Shown one piece after another: positions 9,601 to 17,465 of a DNA stretch of 64,000 bases. Each line of letters begins with the position of its first letter. Positions within the stretch are counted from its first letter, which is position 1. Location of the stretch: contig CAWGCA010000034.1 of NCBI GenBank assembly GCA_963820955.1, positions 35,829-99,828 of the forward strand, read 5' to 3'. This stretch comes from CAWGCA01 sp963820955. GTDB taxonomy: Bacteria > Pseudomonadota > Gammaproteobacteria > Chromatiales > Chromatiaceae. The position numbers and the translations under genes are program-made. The notes beneath the pieces were generated by a model. It did no database searches, was not told where the DNA came from, and saw only the letters and a list, made by a program, of their open reading frames with translations.

Positions 9601-10691
9601 CTGAGGGATGTGTTATTCGTACCTCTTGACACCCATATCTCGTAATCGTTGCCGTAGTTGGTTGTTGAGTGGGTTTCCCAGATATAGGCGTCGATTGCCT
9701 GGGTGCCATCGTGCTGCCACTCCACCAAACCCGATGGCTGCTGATACAGGATTACGTCATTGCGGATTATGGTCCGGCTGACGCCATTGGCCAGGGTACC
9801 CACCGATTGCAGGATTGCCGGTGAGCTTGGCGACGTGCCGACGACCACCTCCAGATAGGGCTGCTGACCGGCCTCACGGCTGGCGTAATCGCCGTGGGTG
9901 CCCTCGCTGGTGGAGTTCAGGGTAATGCCGTAGTTGGGCTGGCCGTTGACCCAGGCCTGCACCTGGGCGGTGAGATTGACCGAGACCCATACATCCTCGG
10001 CAGGCTGGGTGGGAATGGTGGCCAGCACGGCGTTGTCCATCTTGTCGCCCATGCTGTCCCAGGTCGCACTGGCATCCGTCCAGTCCTCGGTCAGCAAGTG
10101 AATGTCGACCGGGCCTTCCGGGTGTTCCTTGCTGACATAAAACCAGGCCCTGGCCGACAGGATGCTGGCATTGGCCGGCAGGGAAGAGAGATCATAGCGG
10201 TACATCGGGCGTTCGATGGTGCCGCCCTCGAAGCGAATGTGGAGCTCGGTGTCTGTGGCCTTGTTTTCGGTGGGCCAGTCACTGCGTATCCAGGTGTCCT
10301 GATCCACAGAGATGGGATAGTCCGTGGTGCTGCTCAGATCTGTCGTGAGACCGGTGGTGTAGCTGTGGCTATGAAGGGGTGCTGCGGTGATATCCGTGTA
10401 GGGGCCACAGCCCTGGCGTCCGGTCCGCCACAGGGCATGCTGCAGCCCGGCCTCGGCAACATAGCGGACGCGGTCCGACTCCAGTTCACCGCCGGAGATA
10501 TTGGCCTCGATCGCTCCTTCGTAATTGATCATGAAGGCGATGGTCGCCACCAGGGCTATGGCCATCACCACGGGTATCAGGATATAGCCACCTTGCCGAC
10601 TGGATCCCGGCCTGCGCCGGGATCGGACGGACGGAATCGGGAACAAATCCGAGGTTCTCCTAACTCGCATTTGCGTTTTGTGGTACGCCAT
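6696..10691 (-). CDS. giant PilX-like pilin with DNRLRE and LamG domains
   Basis: 1331-residue surface protein. Residues ~36-57 form a hydrophobic helix preceded by RQGG and starting GGYILIPVVMAIAL, like PilX-type minor pilins, although the usual Glu5 is absent. Two DNRLRE-type modules follow (about 130-285 and 320-490), then a ThuA/GATase-like segment, two LamG/concanavalin-like jellyroll domains (each opening AHWKLDE or GHWKLDD and ending DDVRLYRG or DDVRIYNE), a Gly-rich linker, and a C-terminal beta domain ending NIQIQCSP. The ATG at 10691 lies 14 bp after the upstream pilin stop. An in-frame ATG at 10802 would run deep into that gene and is rejected. Likely role: a pilus- or cell-surface-anchored adhesin binding glycans. 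The order of domains is seen; the function is inferred. Confidence 0.8.
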   Translation of the reverse strand: MAYHKTQMRVRRTSDLFPIPSVRSRRRPGSSRQGGYILIPVVMAIALVATIAFMINYEGAIEANISGGELESDRVRYVAEAGLQHALWRTGRQGCGPYTDITAAPLHSHSYTTGLTTDLSSTTDYPISVDQDTWIRSDWPTENKATDTELHIRFEGGTIERPMYRYDLSSLPANASILSARAWFYVSKEHPEGPVDIHLLTEDWTDASATWDSMGDKMDNAVLATIPTQPAEDVWVSVNLTAQVQAWVNGQPNYGITLNSTSEGTHGDYASREAGQQPYLEVVVGTSPSSPAILQSVGTLANGVSRTIIRNDVILYQQPSGLVEWQHDGTQAIDAYIWETHSTTNYGNDYEIWVSRGTNNTSLSLFRFNLQAIPAGAKIRSATLSLLHESGNDADVPVTAHRITNPWNEDYVTWRRRDNGINWDTSGGDLDPNAVSTTLVGPASNIRYEWDLTSLVQGWVDATYENHGVALRTMENGIFGERFYTSDETDPARRPRLTITYACECGQACLAPQGAGNILMVVSNEYDMKAGEKLKRSALERWGYSVTLVSQWDVSWSFDAKAATSDLVYVSNAVDSNTWGMAPKLAATALPVINEEGALNDELGIASGSGTPVGSSIQLVDTSHYITQLFPAGQLQFKTHEMHLTTAAGSLAPEALELARVGGDAALVVLESGAALAGGGNAAGRRVLLPVGDGDYDWQLTSSGQLIVQRALAWGMGTPEPVLAGHWKLDDETGLTATDSSGRGNDGTLTGGPAWTGGKLAGALALDGSNDRVLVPDDPTLDITGAITLAAWIKPKLTGTQYVIRKAQFDSTDGYELSLSATGKVFFRLNQRTQANTYRIDSLTSYPSDGSTWMHIAATSDGENQRLYINGVEEASQPATISINPNNTDLSLGGQVDGTRVINGAIDDVRLYRGALDASAIAELAAEVPVIAPLAHWKLDENSGITAVDSEGGHHGTLVNGPTWDSGTIDGALAFDGTDDYVDLTSDAELDDVFLGGATVVAWVYAESWGENNYGRILDKSSELAGERDGWMIGLYGDKQAVSLAQGFTGGRGFWRPQDGTFPLNEWVHVAIVYDSSSDANDPTFYQNGIAQTFLVEIGPSGSIRSDADITLRMGNHAQDTSRSFDGKLDDVRIYNEVLDESEITFLAKSGGGGEGGGDPISEPGNCNGTYRDEFNATGFSGSDGTISWSTSPWAEVGESDGATSGDVRVTTDQSNYQLRIRDNDNGGEGVERVADLSGATSASLSFEYRRVGLDNVNDYVAVYTSSGGAAGPWAEITRIEGGDNDGSYQAFITDISDHISANTAIRLRSSSSMGGTDTVWFDNIQIQCSP
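10603..10624. repeat. dispersed hairpin repeat inside a coding region
   Basis: Perfect inverted repeat with arms GATCCCGGC/GCCGGGATC and a CTGC loop. The same hairpin occurs near the right ends of both MITE-like copies (around 5908-5928 and 45169-45182). Here it is read in frame as part of the N-terminal leader of the giant pilin-like protein, just upstream of its transmembrane segment, which suggests that an element fragment has been captured by the gene. Confidence 0.7.
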
Positions 10692-10705
10692 GGGCACCGG
10701 CCCCG

Positions 10706-11677
10706 TCACAGCGCCCCTCCCACCCGCACCTGGGTCTGCAGACGCACAATCTGCCCGGTGACGGGGCTGGTCAGTTCCAGGGTCAGATCCACCCGCTGCC
10801 ACCGGTCGGTGCCGAGGGGGATACGCTCGACCCGGAAGCGGGTAACGTTTTCGGCGATATCCGAGATGATGAAATCCCGGCCGGTAACCCCTCCGTCCCC
10901 GTTTTCATCCCAGGGCACCGGTGTGCGCTCTTTAAGGCTGCCGTTTTCCAGGTAGAAGACCAGCGGGTTGTACCAGTCTTCATAGGAGCCTCCCTGCTCG
11001 TCATCATTATCGATGCTGCCCCCATCGATCATACCGTCGCCGTCGTCATCCACGCCGCAGATCCCGGGACAACCGTCACCGTTCATATCGCTGGCGGGGT
11101 CTTCGTCCAGGTTGTTGTCGCCATCGTCATCGATGCCATTGACAGGGTCATCATTGGCCGTGACGGACTCATCATCGGAATAGCCATCGCCTTCATCGAC
11201 ACGCCCATCGCCGTCGTCATCGATGAGATAGATCCCCGGGGCGTAGTCGTAATTCCAGTCGTTGGGCAGATCCTCGTCCACCCGGCCATCCCGGTCATCA
11301 TCCGCGTCCGGAAAGCCATCACCGTCCAGGTCGCTGTAGAGCGGCAGGGTAACCGCCAGCACCGCCGTGTATTTAGTGCTGTCGTCGGTGGGGGTGGTTG
11401 GGGGAAGGGTCTCCTCGCGTATATTTTCGGCCCAGTTGGTGAGCGGCTTGTCATTCAAAGGCAGCAGCAGCAATCGGGTGTTACTTACTGCCCGGACCAT
11501 GCGCTGCATGGCGAAGCGGGCCTGGCGGGCATGGTCGTGTTGCTGCTGCACGTTGGTCTGGCCCTGCAGCGCCCGACCTACGACACCGCTGATACCGACC
11601 AGCAACAGGGCGCCGATCGCCAGCGTAATCAGGATTTCGACATAGGTCAGTCCCGATTGACGTGGTCTGCTGATCAC
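10706..11677 (-). CDS. PilW/PulJ-like pilin with calcium-binding DxDxDG insert
   Basis: About 323 residues. The GTG at 11677 is chosen because it gives a short leader ISRPRQSG followed by LTYVEILITLAIGALLL, a textbook type IV prepilin cleavage site with Glu5. The next possible ATG (11860) would give a ~70-residue leader. The middle of the protein carries about five Asp-rich loops (for example DLDGDGFPDADDD and DDDGDGRVDE), like thrombospondin type 3 or dockerin calcium sites. The C-terminus reads like a PilW-type minor pilin (RFRVERIPLG...VDLTLEL). It is the first gene of a two-gene unit with the giant LamG pilin 14 bp downstream. A minor pilin that primes or tips a pilus is the likely role; calcium dependence is inferred. 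Confidence 0.8.
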   Translation of the reverse strand: MISRPRQSGLTYVEILITLAIGALLLVGISGVVGRALQGQTNVQQQHDHARQARFAMQRMVRAVSNTRLLLLPLNDKPLTNWAENIREETLPPTTPTDDSTKYTAVLAVTLPLYSDLDGDGFPDADDDRDGRVDEDLPNDWNYDYAPGIYLIDDDGDGRVDEGDGYSDDESVTANDDPVNGIDDDGDNNLDEDPASDMNGDGCPGICGVDDDGDGMIDGGSIDNDDEQGGSYEDWYNPLVFYLENGSLKERTPVPWDENGDGGVTGRDFIISDIAENVTRFRVERIPLGTDRWQRVDLTLELTSPVTGQIVRLQTQVRVGGAL

Positions 11678-11894
11678 CGGGTCTGGCCCACCCGGTAGCG
11701 GTTGCAGACCTCTGAAACGAAAAACTTCATAGCACCCCTGGATGTGTCCCGTTCGATCTATAACTATCGGCGAGGAGAGGGGGATGTTTAGATGGCGGTG
11801 CCCAACCGGCGCCAGTCGAAAATGTACATTCGGACCGTTTTGGTTTAGAACACGGGGCATAACAACGTCAACAACCCATTGAATGGGGGTCAGG

Positions 11895-13028
11895 ATGAGA
11901 GAACCGAGCTTCACCATCGGTATCGAAGAGGAGTACATGCTGGTCGACCGGGAGTCCCGCGAGCTGATCAGCCAGGTGCCGGATTCCATGTTGAGCGATT
12001 GCGAGGCGCGGTTGCGGGGACAGGTCTCGCCGGAATTCCTGCAGTGCCAGATCGAGGTGGGTACCCGGATCTGCAAGACCCTGGGGGAGGCGCGGGACGA
12101 ACTGGCCCACCTGCGACAGACGGTCTCGGCGGTCGCCGGTCAGCACGGCCTGGCCATCTTCGCCGCCTCCACCCACCCTTTCAGTAGACCGAGCCAGCTG
12201 GAACACACCCCAAGGGAGCGCTACGACCAGCTCGCCAATGACCTCCAGGAGGTGGTGCGACAGCTGGTGATCAGCGGCATGCATATCCACGTCGGTATTG
12301 AAGACGATGATCTACGGACCGATCTGATGGGCCAGGCGATCTACATCCTGCCCCATATCCTGGCACTCAGCACCTCCTCCCCCTTCTGGCGGGGCCGCAA
12401 CACCGGCCTGAAATCCTACCGCTTGTCGGTGTGGGACGGCATGCCGCGCACCGGCCTGCCGGAGTATTTCGACAGCTACGGAGAGTACCGGCGCCACGTG
12501 GACGTCCTGGTCAAGGCAGGGGTGATCGAGGACGCCACCAAGATCTGGTGGGATATCCGGCCCAGCAGCCGCTATCCCACCCTGGAGATGAGGATCTCCG
12601 ATGTCTGCACCCGGCTGGACGATGCCATCTGCGTCGCTGCCTTCTACCTCTGCTGGCTGCGCATGCTCTACCGCTTGAGGCGCAGCAATCAGCGCTGGCG
12701 GCGTTATGCCACCTTCCTGATCAACGAAAACCGCTGGCGGGCCCACCGCTATGGCATAGATGAAGGCCTGATCGACTTCGGCCACGGAGAGATCACCCCC
12801 TTCCATGAGCTGGTGGATGAGATCCTGGAACTGGTGCGGGTGGACGCCGAGTATTTCGACTGCGTCGGGGAGATCAACCGGATGCGCACCATCCTGCGGG
12901 AAGGCACCAGTGCCCATCGCCAGGTACGCGCCTATGAAAAGGCCCTGGCCGAGGGCAAGGAACATGAAGAAGCCCTCTGTGCCGTGGTCGACCTGCTGAT
13001 CGCGGAGACCTTGAGGGATATCGATTAG
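11895..13028 (+). CDS. YbdK-type carboxylate-amine ligase (GCS2 family)
   Basis: 377 residues of the glutamate-cysteine ligase type 2 family. It opens FTIGIEEEYMLVD, the family's ATP/metal-binding signature. GMHIHVGI and the RPSSRYPTLEMRISD block are equally characteristic. These enzymes join a carboxylate, usually glutamate, to an amine such as cysteine at the cost of ATP; many have only weak gamma-glutamylcysteine ligase activity. The start at 11895 is preferred over 11883 because GGGGGTCAGG lies directly before it. It is transcribed divergently from the pilin pair. No second glutathione gene is adjacent, so the natural amine is unknown. Confidence 0.9.
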   Translation: MREPSFTIGIEEEYMLVDRESRELISQVPDSMLSDCEARLRGQVSPEFLQCQIEVGTRICKTLGEARDELAHLRQTVSAVAGQHGLAIFAASTHPFSRPSQLEHTPRERYDQLANDLQEVVRQLVISGMHIHVGIEDDDLRTDLMGQAIYILPHILALSTSSPFWRGRNTGLKSYRLSVWDGMPRTGLPEYFDSYGEYRRHVDVLVKAGVIEDATKIWWDIRPSSRYPTLEMRISDVCTRLDDAICVAAFYLCWLRMLYRLRRSNQRWRRYATFLINENRWRAHRYGIDEGLIDFGHGEITPFHELVDEILELVRVDAEYFDCVGEINRMRTILREGTSAHRQVRAYEKALAEGKEHEEALCAVVDLLIAETLRDID

Positions 13029-13253
13029 CCGGTGTGGAGAACCCAAACTACCCGAGCACCGGGCCTCATCTTGATAAGAACGGCAGCGTATTGGTAGAAC
13101 GGCCGTGCCGTTCAATATCGGGAATATCCACCGCTGAAAAGTTGATGGCACCAAAACAGGACAGATTGTGCATTGAAAATCGTCAACTGCTTAGAAAGTG
13201 TACCCCGTCACCAATCCTGCTAAAATCAGGTATTCAACCCACCAGCCATCGCA

Positions 13254-13829
13254 ATGAACGTTCAAACGATTCTTAAATACAGTGTTCTCGCAGTCCTGGT
13301 CGCTGTTGTGGGATTGTTTCTTCACTACAATCTGCCACGCACGGATGTGGTGCAGCTCACCGGGACTGACGTGAAGCGGATGGACAGGCAGGACCCTCAA
13401 AATGGGGCCAGAACCCGCGACGTCCGCTACCTTAACGCGGTTACACGGAGCGGCAAGATACGGGTCTTCCGCAACGAAGACACGGGATGGGGGTGGCCGC
13501 CCTATCTCAAGTTCGACAGCGCCGATCTGAGCGCCGAGGCACAGAGCCTGATTCAAAACCCGGAAAAGCCCTGGGCGCGGGTTCGATACTACGGCTGGCG
13601 TATCAAGGTGTTCTCGCTGTTTCCAAACGCCATCAGCCTCAAGGTGGTCGACAAGGACTACACCCACATCCCCTGGTTCAACATCTTATTCATAGTGCTG
13701 CTGGCCTTCGGGGCGGTCTTTATTGTGCGTATTTTCCGTCGCCTGATGGAACGGCTGCGCGGCAGTGGGCGCTATCAGGAAATTTCCCAATCGGTCCGCA
13801 ACCGCATCGGGCACAAGGATAGTTCGTGA
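13254..13829 (+). CDS. DUF1523 family membrane protein
   Basis: 191 residues with a hydrophobic segment near residues 9-26 and another at about 142-160 (NILFIVLLAFGAVFIVRIFRR). Between them is a soluble domain starting YNLPRTDVVQLTGTDVKRMD, which is the recognisable core of DUF1523. The arrangement predicts two membrane passes with a periplasmic middle domain. It has no known function and no obvious operon partner. The 225 bp upstream hold no other gene that I can support. Confidence 0.8.
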   Translation: MNVQTILKYSVLAVLVAVVGLFLHYNLPRTDVVQLTGTDVKRMDRQDPQNGARTRDVRYLNAVTRSGKIRVFRNEDTGWGWPPYLKFDSADLSAEAQSLIQNPEKPWARVRYYGWRIKVFSLFPNAISLKVVDKDYTHIPWFNILFIVLLAFGAVFIVRIFRRLMERLRGSGRYQEISQSVRNRIGHKDSS

Positions 13830-13902
13830 GAACTTGAGAGCCAGCCGCCGCCAGACTTGTGCAGAAGAGATGACGGCACAGCGCCAGTAACGGCTGCGCC
13901 GT

Positions 13903-15438
13903 CTACCTCTTCGGCTCCGCAGTGACAGGGTCCATTAAACTCACATCATTCGTTTGGTGCCTGCTCATCCACTGATCGATCCGAACCCCCGCCTCCCGGG
14001 ATACTCTAAGACCCCGCTTGGTTCGCCGCCAAAGCACATCTTCGACTGTGCGGGCATATTCGTGGGCCATCAGATAATCAAGCTCCCGTTGGTAGAGCTG
14101 CCCTTCGAAATGCTGCCCAAGATCGCCCATTCCACCGCATCCCTCGAGCAGTACGGAGATTCGGGTGCCGTAGGTGCTGGCGTAGTCCTGCAGCAGTTCC
14201 GCCGGCAGCCAGGGGTATCGCCGGCGACACTCCTCCAGAAAACCCTCAAAATCGGCGTTGGCTATATCTCCCCCGGGCAGGGATCGATCGGCAGTCCAGG
14301 ATGTCACGGTAACCTGCAGCGGCCCCGCCAGCAGACCCATCACCTGCTCCGCTAATTTGCGATAGGTGGTTATCTTGCCACCGAACACGGAAACGATAGG
14401 GGCCGCTTCGGTGTCCAGATGGAGGTGATAGTCGCGGGTTACCTTAGAGGCATTACTGGCGGCATTGTCATACAGCGGGCGCACGCCGCTGAAACTCCAT
14501 ACCACTTGGTCGGGGGTAACCGGCCGGCGGAAATACTGGCTCACGGCCTGGCAGATATAGGCGGTCTCCTCCGCACTCACCTGCACCCGCCCGGTCATCT
14601 CTTTCAATTCCACATCGGTGGTGCCCAGCAGGGTGAAATCCCGTTCATAGGGAATAGCGAACAGCACACGGCCGTCCGCGTTCTGAAAAAGATAGGCGTA
14701 GTCGTGATCGAACAGCTTGGGCACCACGATGTGGCTGCCCTTGACCAGCCGGATCTGGTGGCTTGCGGCCGAGGAGCGGTCCAGCGCGAGCACGGGTTCG
14801 ACCCAGGGGCCTGCCGCATTGACCAACGCCCGGGCCCTGACCGGATAGCGTCGGCCGTCGGCCTGGTCGCGCAGGGTCGCGACCCAGTGCTCCGGGTGGC
14901 GCTGCAGACCGATACAGCGGGTGTGGGTCTTGACGATTGCCCCCTGTGCTGCCGCATCCATCGCCGACAACACCACCAGGCGGCTATCCTTCACCCGGCA
15001 GTCAGAATACTCGAAACCGGTGGAATAGCCGGACTGAAGGACCTTCCCCGCCGGGTGTTTACCGAGGTCCAGCCGCCGGCTGGCCGGAAGCCGTTGCCTG
15101 CCTCCGATATGGTCATACAGGAACAGGCCGAGGCGAATCAGCCATTTCGATCGGAGCTGCCGGTGATGGGGCAGGACAAACCGCACCGGCCAGATAATAT
15201 GCGGTGCGATGCGCAGCAGTCTTTCGCGTTCCTGCAGGGCATGGCGCACCAGCATCAAGTCGTAGTTTTCCAGGTAGCGCAAGCCACCGTGGATCAGCTT
15301 GGTGCTGGCGGAGGAGGTGTGCTGCGCCAGATCGTCCTGCTCGCATAAAAATACCTTTATCCCCTGCCCCGCGGCATCCCTCGCCACGCCAACTCCGTTA
15401 ATCCCGCCGCCGATAATCAGCAGGTCCGTGGTGATCAT
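13903..15438 (-). CDS. glpD: aerobic glycerol-3-phosphate dehydrogenase
   Basis: 511-residue FAD enzyme that oxidises glycerol 3-phosphate to dihydroxyacetone phosphate and passes electrons to the quinone pool at the inner membrane. The Rossmann motif LLIIGGGINGVGVARDAA lies at the N-terminus. Further family hallmarks are STKLIHGGLRYLE, LVNAAGPWVE, the LLGTTDVE block and FGGKITTYRKLAE. The ATG at 15438 is chosen over an upstream in-frame TTG at 15459. It is the last gene of the glp operon, 52 bp after glpU. The C-terminal domain (YLMAHEYARTVEDVLWRRTK) is complete. Confidence 0.96.
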   Translation of the reverse strand: MITTDLLIIGGGINGVGVARDAAGQGIKVFLCEQDDLAQHTSSASTKLIHGGLRYLENYDLMLVRHALQERERLLRIAPHIIWPVRFVLPHHRQLRSKWLIRLGLFLYDHIGGRQRLPASRRLDLGKHPAGKVLQSGYSTGFEYSDCRVKDSRLVVLSAMDAAAQGAIVKTHTRCIGLQRHPEHWVATLRDQADGRRYPVRARALVNAAGPWVEPVLALDRSSAASHQIRLVKGSHIVVPKLFDHDYAYLFQNADGRVLFAIPYERDFTLLGTTDVELKEMTGRVQVSAEETAYICQAVSQYFRRPVTPDQVVWSFSGVRPLYDNAASNASKVTRDYHLHLDTEAAPIVSVFGGKITTYRKLAEQVMGLLAGPLQVTVTSWTADRSLPGGDIANADFEGFLEECRRRYPWLPAELLQDYASTYGTRISVLLEGCGGMGDLGQHFEGQLYQRELDYLMAHEYARTVEDVLWRRTKRGLRVSREAGVRIDQWMSRHQTNDVSLMDPVTAEPKR

Positions 15439-15490
15439 GGATTGATCTTCCAGCTCCAAGAGTTAGCCGTGCCTTGCCCGCAGAGTTCCC

Positions 15491-15772
15491 TCAGACCCAC
15501 CGGAATACGGCGAGCAGAAACAGAATGGAGATGACCAGAGCGCCCCACAGCGGGGTCCCCATGACACCGAGCCAGGCAAGGTGTATGAAGGCGCTGCCGA
15601 CCAGAGAGATGAACAAACGATCCCCGCGGGTGGTATCCAGCCCCAGCACACCCCTCCGCGGCGAGCCGCCTGGGCTGTATCTTTCCCAGATACCCATGGT
15701 CGTTATCGCCAGCAAGATGAACAGGAAGAATGCGGCAGTGGGCCAGGTCCAGGCCATCCAGGATAGAAACAT
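15491..15772 (-). CDS. glpU: DUF2160 small membrane protein of glycerol ABC operon
   Basis: 93 residues, about three hydrophobic helices (FFLFILLAITTMGIWERY near the start, ALVISILFLLAVFRW at the end) and the short loop RRGVLGLDTTRGDRLF. This matches the DUF2160 proteins that accompany ABC-type glycerol importers, called GlpU in Rhizobium leguminosarum. Its job is not known; a role in transporter assembly or function has been proposed from context. It sits between glpQ and glpD on the same strand. Confidence 0.85.
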   Translation of the reverse strand: MFLSWMAWTWPTAAFFLFILLAITTMGIWERYSPGGSPRRGVLGLDTTRGDRLFISLVGSAFIHLAWLGVMGTPLWGALVISILFLLAVFRWV

Positions 15773-15787
15773 GATCGATCCTCCCGT

Positions 15788-16591
15788 CTACACCCGCCCG
15801 AGGGCAAAGCCCTTGGCGATATGGTTACGCACAAACCAGATGACAAACGCCCCCGGGATGATGGTCAATGTGCCGGCCGCGGCCAGCAGGCCCAGTTCGT
15901 AGCCCGAAGTGCTGGCGGTGCGGGTCATGGTCGCGGCGATGGGCTTGGCGGCCACCGAGGTAAGGGTCTTCGCCAGCAGCAGTTCCACCCAGGAAAACAT
16001 GAAACAGAAAAACATCACCACGCCGATACCGGCGGAAATGGTGGGGATGAAAATCTTGGTAAAGAATCGCCAGAAGGAGTAGCCATCCACGTAGGCCGTT
16101 TCATCCAGTTCCTTGGGTACACCCGACATAAATCCCTCCAGGATCCAGACCGCCAGCGGAATGTTGAACAGGCAATGGGCCAGGGCGACGGCGATATGGG
16201 TATCGAACAGGCCGATGGCCGAATAGAGCTGAAAAAACGGCAGTGCGAATACCGCCGGCGGGGCCATACGGTTGGTAAGCAGCCAGAAGAACAGGTGCTT
16301 GTCCCCAAGGAACCGGTAGCGTGAAAAAGCATAGGCCGCCGGCAGGGCAACACTCACCGATATCAGCGTATTGAGCGCGACATAGGTGATGGAATTGAAG
16401 TAACCATTGTACCAGGTCGGATCGGTAAATATCTTGACGTAGTTATCCAGCGTGAAATTCTGGGGCCAGAGGTAAAAGCTGCCCAGTATTTCGTTGGTCG
16501 TCTTGAACGACATACTGACCAACCAGTAGATCGGCAGCAGGAGGAACAGGATATACAGCGTAGGGGGAAGCCATTTAAGATTTTTCATCAC
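15788..16591 (-). CDS. glpQ: glycerol ABC transporter permease
   Basis: 267-residue inner-membrane permease of the MalG type with six predicted helices, beginning NLKWLPPTLYILFLLLPIYWL. The cytoplasmic EAA-like loop reads GFMSGVPKELDETAYVDGYSFWRFF, with the conserved Glu-Ala-type helix and Gly that contacts the ATPases. It forms the heterodimeric pore with GlpP. The start codon overlaps the glpP stop by 4 bp (ATGA), a sign of translational coupling. The family assignment rests on operon content matching glpVSTPQU. Confidence 0.93.
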   Translation of the reverse strand: MMKNLKWLPPTLYILFLLLPIYWLVSMSFKTTNEILGSFYLWPQNFTLDNYVKIFTDPTWYNGYFNSITYVALNTLISVSVALPAAYAFSRYRFLGDKHLFFWLLTNRMAPPAVFALPFFQLYSAIGLFDTHIAVALAHCLFNIPLAVWILEGFMSGVPKELDETAYVDGYSFWRFFTKIFIPTISAGIGVVMFFCFMFSWVELLLAKTLTSVAAKPIAATMTRTASTSGYELGLLAAAGTLTIIPGAFVIWFVRNHIAKGFALGRV

Positions 16592-17454
16592 TGTTCCTCG
16601 TTACGCATCATCAATGTATAGAAGATCCAGCTCAATACCAGGATGATCAGGAAATAGATCAGCGACATCGCCGCTGCCGGCCCCAGATCAAACTGACCCA
16701 GGGCGATTTTCACCAGATCGATGGAAAGAAAGGTGGTGGTATTTCCCGGCCCGCCTCCGGTGAGAACGAATGGCTCTGTATAGATCATAAAGCTGTCCAT
16801 AAATCGCAACAGAATCGCGATGGTCAGCACGCGCTTCATCTTCGGCAGCTGGATATAGCGAAACACCGCCCAGCTGCTGGCCCCATCGATCCGGGCCGCC
16901 TGATAATAGGCGTTTGGTATGGAACAGAGCCCGGCATAGGCCAGCAGAACGACCAGCGATGTCCAGTGCCAGACGTCCATCAACACAGTGGTGAACCAGG
17001 CCGCCATGGGCTGCTGGGTGAAGTTGTAATCTATCCCCATGCCGTTGATCATCTTGCCCAGCAGGCCGATGTCGGGCAGCGCGAAGATATTCCACATTGC
17101 CCCTACCACGTTCCAGGGAATCAGCAGGGGCAAGGCCATCAACACCAGGCAGACCGAGACCCAGGGACCCTTTTTGGGCATGCTGAGGGCGATGGCGACG
17201 CCAAGCGGGATCTCGATCAGTAGAATAATGCCGGTAAAGGTCAACTGGCGCAGCAGAGAGGCATGAAAACGCTCCGAATGAAGCACCGTCTCGAACCATT
17301 TAACACCTTCCCAGAAAAAGACATTGTCACCAAAGGTCTCCTGCACCGAATAGTTGACCACCGTCATCAGCGGGATCAGCGCATTGAAGGCCACCAGCGC
17401 CACCACCGGAATGACCAGAAACCAGGCTTTTTGATTGGTAGTTTTATCGATCAT
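16588..17454 (-). CDS. glpP: glycerol ABC transporter permease
   Basis: 288-residue MalF-type permease. It begins with KAWFLVIPVVALVAFNALIPLMTVVNYSVQ and carries the ATPase-coupling loop PNAYYQAARIDGASSWAVFRYIQLP, a good EAA motif. Six helices can be drawn. It pairs with GlpQ in the membrane and follows glpT by 11 bp. It overlaps glpQ by 4 bp. Function is assigned from the conserved operon layout together with glpK and glpD. Confidence 0.93.
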   Translation of the reverse strand: MIDKTTNQKAWFLVIPVVALVAFNALIPLMTVVNYSVQETFGDNVFFWEGVKWFETVLHSERFHASLLRQLTFTGIILLIEIPLGVAIALSMPKKGPWVSVCLVLMALPLLIPWNVVGAMWNIFALPDIGLLGKMINGMGIDYNFTQQPMAAWFTTVLMDVWHWTSLVVLLAYAGLCSIPNAYYQAARIDGASSWAVFRYIQLPKMKRVLTIAILLRFMDSFMIYTEPFVLTGGGPGNTTTFLSIDLVKIALGQFDLGPAAAMSLIYFLIILVLSWIFYTLMMRNEEQ

Positions 17455-17465
17455 GGGGAGGCCTT

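Noticed and set aside
8097..10955. Plus-strand frames opposite the giant pilin gene
   Set aside because: Shadow frames of a GC-rich gene; the minus-strand DNRLRE and LamG domains are clear.
11675..11729. Short upstream frame (MKFFVSEVCNRYRVGQTR) overlapping the PilW-like GTG
   Set aside because: Tempting as a coupled leader, but only 18 codons with no homology or strong ribosome site. Kept only as a comment.
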